Assembly: GCA_934725285.1 (NCBI GenBank)
Contig: CAKVBK010000022.1
Span: 1-22,765, forward strand
Direction of reading: 5' to 3'
Length of the DNA: 22,765 bases
DNA from: an uncultured Bacteroidales bacterium
GTDB taxonomy: Bacteria; Bacteroidota; Bacteroidia; Bacteroidales; UBA932
This document shows, piece by piece, positions 9,147 through 15,748 of this stretch (position 1 is the stretch's first letter; the number at the start of each line of letters is the position of its first letter). The notes under the pieces are model-generated. The model was not told the origin of the DNA. It was given only the letters and a program-made list of their open reading frames with translations, and made no database searches. A program made the translations under genes and the position numbers.

Positions 9147-9698
9147 TCAACACTGTGTGGCGAGTTCGTTGCGCAGCTGTTCCAAAGCGTTGCTGATGTG
9201 CTTTTCAACGGTACGCTTGGATATTCCCAGCATGTCCGCGATCTCTGAGTTAGAGAGTTCAAGGTAGCGGCTCATACTGAACACCCGGCGGCGGATCCGA
9301 GGCATCGAATCCACGACAGCCCTGATTATCTCAAGGCTCCTCTGGTTGTCAATCTTCTGATGGATGTTCATTTCGGTGACAAGCTGATCCGCATACCGTT
9401 CCTGAACCTGCTCGATACGTTGGCTTTCCCTGAAGTAGCCTGCCGTCTCGTTCCTTGTCATGGCGAAGATGTAGCCGTTTAGATCCTCTATGCGGCGAAC
9501 CTTTCTTCCAGTGAATATCTCTTCGTGATGCAGCCATAGTTTGTAGAATATGGAGGACGTGATTTCGTCCGCCACCCAACCGACACGCACAGCGCGGAAA
9601 GCGTAGCTGTACACTTTCCTGTAATAAAAGACGAATATGCGTTCAAAGACCGCGGAGTCGTTTCCTCCAAGAGCATTGGTGTCTGGTTCTGTCTTCAT
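9147..9698 (-). CDS. ECF-type RNA polymerase sigma-70 factor (Bacteroidetes type)
   Basis: 183 residues. Region 2 lies at about 18-85 (ERIFVFYYRKVYSYAFRA, VADEITSSIFYKLWLHHEE). Region 4 lies at about 125-180, with a helix-turn-helix visible in ELSNSEIADMLGISKRTVEK and the end HISNALEQLRNELA. No region 1 or 3 is present, as expected for ECF factors. It is the first gene of the minus-strand locus, with the FecR-type anti-sigma directly downstream. By analogy with other STN-SusC systems, it should activate the susC promoter when substrate is bound. It runs divergently from the DUF1846 gene across a 172-bp gap. I see no convincing TAnnTTTG promoter of its own there. Confidence 0.92.
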   Translation of the reverse strand: MKTEPDTNALGGNDSAVFERIFVFYYRKVYSYAFRAVRVGWVADEITSSIFYKLWLHHEEIFTGRKVRRIEDLNGYIFAMTRNETAGYFRESQRIEQVQERYADQLVTEMNIHQKIDNQRSLEIIRAVVDSMPRIRRRVFSMSRYLELSNSEIADMLGISKRTVEKHISNALEQLRNELATQC

Positions 9699-9830
9699 AC
9701 ATTAAATATACGCACAATCGCATCTTCACACGTACGAAATTTCTGAAATTCTTTAAAAGTTTCTCATCGCGGCCGGATTTCCCGGCAAGGGCATGTCTGG
9801 ATCCTTCTGAAATTTTGAATCACCTGACAC

Positions 9831-9861
9831 TTGCCGCAGCGGAATAGATTTCGTACCTTTG
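9831..9861 (+). promoter_or_regulatory. Bacteroidetes -33/-7 promoter for the DUF1846 gene
   Basis: A perfect TAnnTTTG box, TACCTTTG, sits at 9854-9861. A TTG (9831-9833) lies 20 nt upstream. This matches the Bacteroidetes primary-sigma promoter layout. The -7 box ends only 9 nt before the ATG at 9871, so transcription should begin within a few bases of the start codon. Confidence 0.65.
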
Positions 9862-9870
9862 TTATCCGTT

Positions 9871-11337
9871 ATGAAGTACGGATTCGACAACGAAAAGTAT
9901 CTGCGGATACAATCAGAACACATCAAGGAACGCATAGCCCAGTTCGGAGACAAGCTCTATCTTGAGCTTGGGGGCAAATTATTCGACGACTATCACGCAA
10001 GCAGGGTTCTGCCCGGATTCCAGCCGGACAGCAAACTGCGTATGCTCCAGCAGCTTAGCGACTGCGCGGAGATCGTCATAGTCATCAGCGCCAACGACAT
10101 AGAGAAGAACAAGATGCGCGCCGACTACGGCATCACCTACGACATGGACGTGCTGCGTCTGCGCACGGAGTTCCAAAACAGGGGTTTTCTCGTCAGCAGT
10201 GTGGTGATCACCCATTTCAACGGCCAGTCCAGCGCCAAGGCGTACAAGGCCAAGCTCAAGAAGATGGGCATCAAGGCCTACTATCACTACACGATCGAGG
10301 GCTACCCCAACAATGTGGCGCTGATTGATTCCGAGGAAGGGTACGGCAAGAACGACTATGTCCAGACAACCCGTCAGCTCGTCATCGTGACGGCTCCGGG
10401 ACCTGGAAGCGGCAAGATGGCCGTGTGCCTCAGCCAGCTCTACCATGAGCACAAGAAGGGAATCGCGGCAGGCTACGCCAAATTCGAGACTTTCCCGGTC
10501 TGGAACCTGCCTCTGAAGCATCCTGTCAACATCGCCTACGAGGCCGCGACGGCGGATCTGAACGATGTGAATATGATCGATCCGTTCCATCTTGAGGCCT
10601 ACGGCAAGACGGCGATCAACTACAACAGGGACATCGAGATATTCCCGGTGCTGAACGCCCTTTTTGAGGGAATCTACGGCGAGAACCCGTACAAGTCTCC
10701 TACCGACATGGGTGTGAATATGGTTGGATACTGCATCAGCGATGACGATGTCTGCTGCAAGGCCGCCAACGACGAGATCATCAGGCGGTACTACGCAGCT
10801 CTGGACGAGATGGCCGACGGAAAGGACAATGAGAGCGAGGTCGGAAAGATCGCGCTTCTGCTCAAGCAGGCCAGGATCACCACTGAATATCGCCGTGTCA
10901 CCGTCGCCGCCAAGCAGCGAGAGGCCACGGCCGGCAATCCGTCAGCGGCAATCGAACTTGCCGACGGCACAATCCTCAGCGCGGAGACATCCGACCTTCT
11001 CGGGCCTTGCGCCGCCCTTCTTCTGAAGGCCACCAAACATCTCGCCGGAATCGACCACGGCGTAAAACTCATTCCCGGAAGGCTTATCGAACCGATCCAG
11101 AAGACAAAAGTGACTTATCTGCACGGCAAGAATCCGCGTCTGCACACGGACGAGGTGCTGATCGCCCTTTCTGTACTGAGTCCGGACGACGAGAACTGCC
11201 GCAAGGCTCTGGACACGCTGCCGCTTCTGAAAGGCTGCCAGGTTCACTCAACGGTTCTGCTGAGCGACATTGACAAGAAAGTCTTCAAGAAACTCGGTGT
11301 GGACCTCACCTGCGAGCCGGTGCACGAGCGGCACTGA
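9871..11337 (+). CDS. DUF1846 domain protein
   Basis: 488 residues, full length for the conserved DUF1846 family (a cytoplasmic protein of unknown biochemical function, widespread in anaerobes). Visible hallmarks are MKYGFDNEKYLRIQSEHIKE at the N-terminus, LELGGKLFDDYHASRVLPGF (31-50), a glycine-rich APGPGSGKMA loop resembling a nucleotide-binding turn (175-184), and YAKFETFPVWNLPLKHPVN. There is no signal peptide. An in-frame TTG at 9859 lies inside the -7 promoter box, so the ATG at 9871 is preferred. It stands alone: the next gene has its own promoter-like sequence. The family assignment is firm; no specific reaction should be inferred. Confidence 0.93.
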   Translation: MKYGFDNEKYLRIQSEHIKERIAQFGDKLYLELGGKLFDDYHASRVLPGFQPDSKLRMLQQLSDCAEIVIVISANDIEKNKMRADYGITYDMDVLRLRTEFQNRGFLVSSVVITHFNGQSSAKAYKAKLKKMGIKAYYHYTIEGYPNNVALIDSEEGYGKNDYVQTTRQLVIVTAPGPGSGKMAVCLSQLYHEHKKGIAAGYAKFETFPVWNLPLKHPVNIAYEAATADLNDVNMIDPFHLEAYGKTAINYNRDIEIFPVLNALFEGIYGENPYKSPTDMGVNMVGYCISDDDVCCKAANDEIIRRYYAALDEMADGKDNESEVGKIALLLKQARITTEYRRVTVAAKQREATAGNPSAAIELADGTILSAETSDLLGPCAALLLKATKHLAGIDHGVKLIPGRLIEPIQKTKVTYLHGKNPRLHTDEVLIALSVLSPDDENCRKALDTLPLLKGCQVHSTVLLSDIDKKVFKKLGVDLTCEPVHERH

Positions 11338-11340
11338 CAC

Positions 11341-11372
11341 TTTGGAATTTTCAACGAGAATATTTATCTTTA
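11341..11372 (+). promoter_or_regulatory. Candidate promoter of the TM2/CD225/DUF2752 cluster
   Basis: TTTG at 11341-11344, then 20 nt, then TATCTTTA at 11365-11372, which matches TAnnTTTG at seven of eight positions. It begins 4 bp after the DUF1846 stop and lies 63 bp before the ATG of the zinc ribbon-TM2 gene. No terminator hairpin separates it from the DUF1846 gene, so read-through is also possible. Confidence 0.5.
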
Positions 11373-11435
11373 GGCCTTGAAAGCCAGAAGACTATTCTGA
11401 CTATAGAACCAACATTTATATTGTCATATTCAAAG

Positions 11436-11765
11436 ATGAATTATTGTCCTCATTGCGGAGCGCCGGTGCAGCCGGACTCTTCATTTTGCCCAAGCTGCGG
11501 TAAACCGATCCAGCCACAGCCGGAAACCAGCCAGGTTTACAACGACTTTCAGACAGCCAAAGAGAAGGAGGATCGTTGGCTGATCGCCCTCGTCCTTTGC
11601 ATCGTGCTAGGCGGGTTAGGCATCCACAGATTCTACACCGGCAACACGACAACCGGCATCATCATGCTCCTGACCCTCGGAGGATGCGGAATCTGGGCGC
11701 TCATCGATCTGATCATGATCGCATGCAACACCTACGTTGACGGCAACGGACAGCATCTGAAATAA
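11436..11765 (+). CDS. Zinc-ribbon TM2-domain membrane protein
   Basis: 109 residues. The N-terminal zinc ribbon has four cysteines at 4, 7, 18 and 21 (CPHCG ... CPSCG). A Gln/Pro-rich linker follows. The TM2 domain (about 45-100) has two membrane helices around the GGLGIHRFYTGNTTTGI signature and ends with an acidic/polar loop and WALIDLIMI. TM2 proteins are small inner-membrane proteins of unclear function. The ATG at 11436 is preferred to an in-frame TTG at 11421 because the cysteine motif then begins at residue 4, as in the next gene. It is 15 bp upstream of the CD225-like gene, which carries the same ribbon, so the two are probably cotranscribed. Confidence 0.9.
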   Translation: MNYCPHCGAPVQPDSSFCPSCGKPIQPQPETSQVYNDFQTAKEKEDRWLIALVLCIVLGGLGIHRFYTGNTTTGIIMLLTLGGCGIWALIDLIMIACNTYVDGNGQHLK

Positions 11766-11780
11766 CAAATCACAAACATT

Positions 11781-12164
11781 ATGAAATATTGTCCTAAATG
11801 CGGAAATCCTGTTTCTGACGGAGCCTCTTTCTGCCCGAAATGCGGAACAAACATTCCTAATGCAGCCACTCAGACTCCCTTGGCTCAAAATTACCAACAG
11901 ACAATGCCTCCTTGTCCTCCGACTTATCTGGCTCTGTCCATCATCGTGACCGTGCTCTGCTGCCTTCCTTTCGGAATCGTCGGCATCATCAAATCCAGCA
12001 GTGTCTCCAAGGAATATGCCGTCGGGAACTACGCCGCCGCACAAGAGGCCAGCAAGCAGGCGAAGACGTGGAGCATTGTCGGACTGTGCTGCGGCCTGTT
12101 CTGGGTGATCATCTACATCATTCTGTTGGCATGCGGAGTGATGGCCGAACTCGCCGACATTTAG
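11781..12164 (+). CDS. Zinc-ribbon CD225/dispanin-type membrane protein
   Basis: 127 residues. The N-terminal zinc ribbon has cysteines at 4, 7, 18 and 21, the same spacing as the preceding gene. A polar linker leads to a CD225/dispanin-like domain (about 47-125): a first membrane helix (YLALSIIVTVLCCLPFGIVG), the conserved cytoplasmic loop with SVSKEYAVGNYAAAQEASKQAK, and a second helix (IVGLCCGLFWVIIYIILLAC). The family is named after the eukaryotic IFITM proteins; bacterial members are uncharacterised. It begins 15 bp after the TM2 gene, which suggests a membrane pair or complex with similar metal-binding heads. Confidence 0.88.
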   Translation: MKYCPKCGNPVSDGASFCPKCGTNIPNAATQTPLAQNYQQTMPPCPPTYLALSIIVTVLCCLPFGIVGIIKSSSVSKEYAVGNYAAAQEASKQAKTWSIVGLCCGLFWVIIYIILLACGVMAELADI

Positions 12165-12221
12165 AAACTGTTTTGACCCTTAGGCGGCTTCCAGGCGAGG
12201 GTGTCTTTGGATTCTGTTGCC

Positions 12222-12247
12222 GTTTATTGATCCTTATTTCAATAAAC
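12222..12247. other. AT-rich hairpin between CD225 and DUF2752 genes
   Basis: GTTTATTGA (12222-12230) and TCAATAAAC (12239-12247) form a perfect 9-bp inverted repeat around 8 nt. It has no run of T after it, so it is a weak terminator at best. It could be a protein-binding palindrome or an attenuating structure. The 127-bp gap holds nothing else I recognise. Confidence 0.4.
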
Positions 12248-12291
12248 AGCGATATTAGTGTCTTATCACCTTGATTCATCTAATCAGGTAG

Positions 12292-12681
12292 ATGAACAAA
12301 GATTCCAGTAAGAAACCAATCCTTTACACTCTGCTTACGGCAGCGTGTGTGGGATTGGTGTTTTTATATTCACGTTTCAACCCCGAAGGCACAGTCTGGT
12401 TTCCCAAGTGCATATTCCTGCAACTGACAGGACTGAAGTGTCCGGGCTGCGGCAGCCAGCGGGTAGTGCACAACCTGCTGAACCTCAATATTCACAAAGC
12501 GTTCGAGGCCAACGCCTTCCTTGTAATGTCCCTCCCCTACATCATCGCCCTTCTGGTCTCCATTCCACTAAAGTCCAGATTTCCAAAGTTCTACAACGCC
12601 CTCAACAGCTCCACTGTCATCATCACAATCGGCATCCTCGTCATCGCCTGGTGGATCACCCGCAACATCTTCGGTTGGTGA
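12292..12681 (+). CDS. DUF2752 domain membrane protein
   Basis: 129 residues. The DUF2752 signature is clear: FPKCIFLQLTGLKCPGCGSQ, with Cys40, Cys50 and Cys53, follows the first membrane helix (about 10-26). Two further hydrophobic segments lie at about 74-92 and 108-124. The family is a small membrane protein of unknown function. It is the third membrane protein in a row after the TM2 and CD225 genes, 127 bp downstream of the latter, and may be cotranscribed or have its own promoter. Confidence 0.88.
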   Translation: MNKDSSKKPILYTLLTAACVGLVFLYSRFNPEGTVWFPKCIFLQLTGLKCPGCGSQRVVHNLLNLNIHKAFEANAFLVMSLPYIIALLVSIPLKSRFPKFYNALNSSTVIITIGILVIAWWITRNIFGW

Positions 12682-12719
12682 TTGTTCCCTTTTATTCCGA
12701 TCGTGGATTTGTGCCTTAC

Positions 12720-12741
12720 GCTTCGACAGGCTCAGCGACCC
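12720..12741. repeat. Interspersed repeat copy, CGACAGGCTCAGC type
   Basis: A 22-base segment beginning GCTTCGACAGG and containing CTCAGCGACC recurs, with three mismatches, at 15687-15708. Both copies are intergenic and lie just past the 3' end of a gene region. Similar short CTTCGACAGGCTCAG words are, to my knowledge, common dispersed elements in Bacteroidota, but I cannot confirm copy number here. Confidence 0.5.
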
Positions 12742-12746
12742 GGACA

Positions 12747-12902
12747 GGTACAGATTCGTCACAAGGACAAAACTTCAACTCCATACACGGTAACATTTCC
12801 GGTCAATTTTGTCGCCCAAGGACTCCAGGCTGCACTCTTCGGTGACACTTCAGGGCGGTTTCGTTGCCCAAGAGTGCTGTACGACACTCACCGGCAACAT
12901 TT
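12747..12902. repeat. Degenerate 52-bp tandem repeat
   Basis: Two units align without gaps at 12789-12840 and 12841-12892 (32 of 52 positions identical by eye), and a third begins at 12893. The unit starts GGTAACATTT / GGTGACACTT / GGCAACATTT at exact 52-base steps and carries TCGCCCAAG / TTGCCCAAG in its middle. A more diverged unit with small indels precedes them (12747-12788, with ATTCGTCACAAGGAC). The period is not a multiple of three, and the open frame across it looks non-coding. It fills most of the 324-bp gap between the DUF2752 and lipoprotein genes. Confidence 0.6.
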
Positions 12903-13005
12903 TAATATGTTTATATCGCCGGTGAAGGACACACGGGGAGGAGAAAAGGATGATATATTGATTATTATGCGTATCTTAGTGGTCCCAAGAGAGGGATAAT
13001 ATACT

Positions 13006-13911
13006 ATGATAAAGAGACTCATTCACATCATATGCGCGGTGGTTACGCTCATAATCACATCCGCCTGCGATAAGTACGAACCGGATCGGGATATCTTTGA
13101 GGCATACGGTGTGGCGGAAGCGATAAAGACGGATTTCTACGAGAGATATTCAGAGGATGTCAAGGTCACAAACGCGGTGACATTATACAATAAGTCACAG
13201 GTCGAATTTGTGGACACGGACGGATTGAAGTGCACGGCCGTCTACAAAGGCCACACGTGGATGATGACGCAGAAAGAGTACGACAAGAACGGATTCGCAT
13301 TCCTCAAGCAACTGCCAGAGAGAATCGCAAAAGCATACCTCAGAGCCGGATTCAGCAAAGAAATTTACGAATGGGATCGATCGTATGTAATAGAAGTAGC
13401 ACGCAGAGGGTTCGACAAAAAGGCGTACGAGTTCCAGTTCGTTGTTTTTGATGAAAATGAGACCTCTAAGCTTGCATACCGTGAGTATTCTGTACTGATA
13501 GATGAGGACGGAGAACTACTTGGTGTTTTGCAGTCCCACTCCAACAGATCCATCTGGTGGTATGATATGGACAGTTGTGTCGATTTTGTAAGGCAAAAGT
13601 ACCCCGAGGCCACAATCCTTGCAGGAATCAACGATTCCGGTGACAATGTCTTGTATATCAAAGACAACGGTATTCTAAAAATGGTCCAGTTTGATAATCG
13701 GGGATCCGACGCGCAGACTTGGCGTGCGACCGTCTACAGATTGGAGGATCACGCCACACTACCAGACGAAGTGTTGGCTGAATATGCCAGATACAAGGCC
13801 CGTCACCCTGATTTCAATTATTCCGAGGTCTATCGCATTGAGACAAAAGACGGAATCTATTACGGATTGAAAAGCGCAACCTCAAGCCTGACCGTTTACT
13901 TAAAGGCTTGA
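13006..13911 (+). CDS. Lipoprotein with PepSY-like repeats
   Basis: 301 residues. The signal peptide (MIKRLIHIICAVVTLII) ends in lipobox TSAC (Cys21). The body seems built from several PepSY-like units: a helix followed by a beta-meander. The clearest is the third, with VDFVRQKYPEATI then DNVLYIKDNGILKMVQFDNRG; others are visible around AIKTDFYERYSEDVKV, RIAKAYLRAGFSKEIYEWDR and LAEYARYKARHPDFNYSEVY. PepSY-like (DUF2874) proteins are periplasmic or outer-membrane proteins, some inhibiting proteases or binding ligands; this one's role is unknown. It lies just upstream of, and in the same direction as, an M64 peptidase gene, but 375 bp separate them. The exact family call is tentative. Confidence 0.72.
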   Translation: MIKRLIHIICAVVTLIITSACDKYEPDRDIFEAYGVAEAIKTDFYERYSEDVKVTNAVTLYNKSQVEFVDTDGLKCTAVYKGHTWMMTQKEYDKNGFAFLKQLPERIAKAYLRAGFSKEIYEWDRSYVIEVARRGFDKKAYEFQFVVFDENETSKLAYREYSVLIDEDGELLGVLQSHSNRSIWWYDMDSCVDFVRQKYPEATILAGINDSGDNVLYIKDNGILKMVQFDNRGSDAQTWRATVYRLEDHATLPDEVLAEYARYKARHPDFNYSEVYRIETKDGIYYGLKSATSSLTVYLKA

Positions 13912-14286
13912 GATTCTTTGTCCGCGAATATATCCGATAATGCTACAATCACCATACCTTTAGTCTACGATGGCAGCATTTTGGGCGGTATTTGCAACAG
14001 TCGAGGTTGATTCGTACACTGACGGCTGCGATTTCGAGCATATTCGTAACTATCAAAATCGAGGGAAATGGCTATGAATATATTTCCGAATATTCAGAAA
14101 AATTCCTAAATTCGTGTGTCGCTGGTGTCTGGCGGAATGGCGCGCTATTGGATCAGAGACGATAAGCGAATTGTTTTCGGAACTATACATTTTAGGCTTG
14201 GGGACAGGAATAAGGTAAATTGAAGAAGTGGATGTTATTACACGCAAGCCCAAAGCGTATGAGCCCGGTTGTTAAAAAATCACATA
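13912..14286. other. Intergenic region, no gene recognised
   Basis: 375 bp between the PepSY-like lipoprotein and the M64 peptidase. No open frame here looks coding, no long hairpin is visible, and I found no well-spaced TTG/TAnnTTTG pair. TACATTTT at 14186-14193 resembles a -7 box, but the nearest TTG is only 12 nt away. Confidence 0.5.
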
Positions 14287-15546
14287 ATGGAATTGACACG
14301 AACGAGAAGAATATTCATGATTGTCTTGGCGGCGATGCTGCCGGGACTGGTGAACGGGATCAACGCTGACTCGTTTTCCGACGGGAGGCTTTTGGACAAG
14401 ACCTTGAGGATCGACTATATATTCAGTGGATCGGACAAGGATTGTGACATCGCTGTCGCTGAGTTGCTTAGCCTCGACGGATGGTACGGAAGGCGGACGA
14501 ATCTGAAGGAGGTGCCGCTGCGGGGTAACGGGCAGCTTACGATGACGGACAAGGCAACGGGCGACACGCTCTACAGGATGTCGTTCTGTACGCTGTTCCA
14601 GGAATGGCAGGCCACAGAAGAAGCCACGAGAGTACGTAGAAGTTTCGAGAACGTGTTCCTTGTGCCGATGCCGTCCGCTCCGGCGGAGGTCACTGTGCAA
14701 CTCTATGATTTCCACGAGAATGTGGCGGCAAGTCTCAAGCATCCGGTTGACCCGAAGGACATTCTGATCAGGCCGGTGGACGGAAAACCACAGACCAAGA
14801 CACTGCTGTCCAGCGGAGATTCGAAAGAGAAAATAGATGTGGTCATCCTCGCCGAGGGCTACACCGAGAGCGAGATGGACATATTCTTCAAGGATGCCGA
14901 AAGCACTGTGGATAATCTTCTGAGGCACGAGCCGTTCAAATTAATGAGCGACAGGTTCAACATCGTGGCCGTGGCATCGCCGTCGCTGGACAGCGGTGTG
15001 AGCGTGCCGCGCGAGGGGCTTTGGAAAAAGACGGCGGTGGACTCGCACTTCGACACGTTCTATTCTGACCGCTACCTCACGACCTTGCACCTGTTCAAAA
15101 TGCACGACGCGCTTGCCGGAATCCCTTACGAGCACATCATAATCCTCGCCAACACCGACACTTACGGTGGCGGAGGCATCTACAATTCCTACACGCTCAC
15201 CACAGCCCACCACAAACTTTTCGGACCGGTGGTGGTCCACGAGTTCGGCCACAGCTTCGGCGGTCTGACAGATGAATATGCCTACGACGACCAGTACGTT
15301 GAATATTACTACCCGGACATCGAGCCTTGGGAGCAAAACATCACCACGAAGGCCAACTTCGAGAGCAAGTGGAAGGATCTTTACGACCAAGGCATCGTTG
15401 GACTCGTTGAAGGCGGAGGCTACCAGACAAAAGGTGTCTGGAGACCTTGCGAGGATTGCCGCATGAGAACCAACACCGCCAAGGCCTTCTGCCCGGTCTG
15501 CCAGAGAGCCCTCGAGCGGATCATCCGCTTCTACACCGAGGAGTGA
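14287..15546 (+). CDS. M64-family (IgA peptidase-like) zinc metallopeptidase
   Basis: 419 residues. The signal peptide is about 1-27 (RRIFMIVLAAMLPGLVNGINA) and has no lipobox Cys. An N-terminal beta-rich M64_N-like domain (about 30-155) precedes the catalytic domain (about 165-415). The zinc motif is VVHEFGHSFGGLTDEY, with ligands His318 and His322 and catalytic Glu319; the downstream DEY fits the family pattern. Other hallmarks are IDVVILAEGYTESEM and NTDTYGGGGIYN. A Cys-rich CEDCRMRTNTAKAFCPVCQR segment lies near the C-terminus. The family is named for a Clostridium IgA1 protease, but most Bacteroidales members have no known substrate. The ATG at 14287 begins a normal signal peptide; an in-frame TTG at 14269 is less likely. 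A hairpin follows at 15586. Confidence 0.93.
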   Translation: MELTRTRRIFMIVLAAMLPGLVNGINADSFSDGRLLDKTLRIDYIFSGSDKDCDIAVAELLSLDGWYGRRTNLKEVPLRGNGQLTMTDKATGDTLYRMSFCTLFQEWQATEEATRVRRSFENVFLVPMPSAPAEVTVQLYDFHENVAASLKHPVDPKDILIRPVDGKPQTKTLLSSGDSKEKIDVVILAEGYTESEMDIFFKDAESTVDNLLRHEPFKLMSDRFNIVAVASPSLDSGVSVPREGLWKKTAVDSHFDTFYSDRYLTTLHLFKMHDALAGIPYEHIIILANTDTYGGGGIYNSYTLTTAHHKLFGPVVVHEFGHSFGGLTDEYAYDDQYVEYYYPDIEPWEQNITTKANFESKWKDLYDQGIVGLVEGGGYQTKGVWRPCEDCRMRTNTAKAFCPVCQRALERIIRFYTEE

Positions 15547-15585
15547 CGTGGAGGTTACTTTCCTGCAAATCAACAAATAACGTCT

Positions 15586-15618
15586 ATGTGCTCCCTACCG
15601 GAACGGTGGGGAGCACAT
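15586..15618. terminator. Hairpin terminator between convergent genes
   Basis: Arms at 15586-15600 and 15604-15618 pair over 15 positions (14 Watson-Crick and one G-T) around a GAA triloop. It lies 40 bp after the M64 stop and 131 bp beyond the AAA+ stop, between convergent genes. On the minus strand it is followed within 20 nt by T-rich TTATTTGTTGATTT; on the plus strand no U-run follows. It probably ends transcription from both sides. Confidence 0.7.
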
Positions 15619-15686
15619 CCACTTAATCTACTATGCCACTGCACGTTAAGTTTCACAATTCTGTCTTAAGGGGAAGTCACATCGAT

Positions 15687-15708
15687 GCTTCTACAGGCTC
15701 AGCAACCG
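15687..15708. repeat. Interspersed repeat copy, ACAGGCTCAGC type
   Basis: Second copy of the 22-base element at 12720-12741, differing at three positions. It sits in the gap between the convergent M64 and AAA+ genes and is followed by GC-rich CGGTGACCGGG. Confidence 0.5.
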
Positions 15709-15748
15709 CAGGCACGGTGACCGGGAAAGCAGCAAAGGGACAGAGCCT

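Noticed and set aside
9101..9262. Upstream extension of the FecR reading frame
   Set aside because: Most of it overlaps the 3' end of the sigma factor gene in another frame, and it lacks any FecR-like sequence; the ATG at 9100 gives a normal N-terminus.
12682..12999. Plus-strand open frame starting right after the DUF2752 stop
   Set aside because: It runs through the dispersed repeat and the 52-bp tandem repeat, whose period is not a multiple of three; no protein features are visible.
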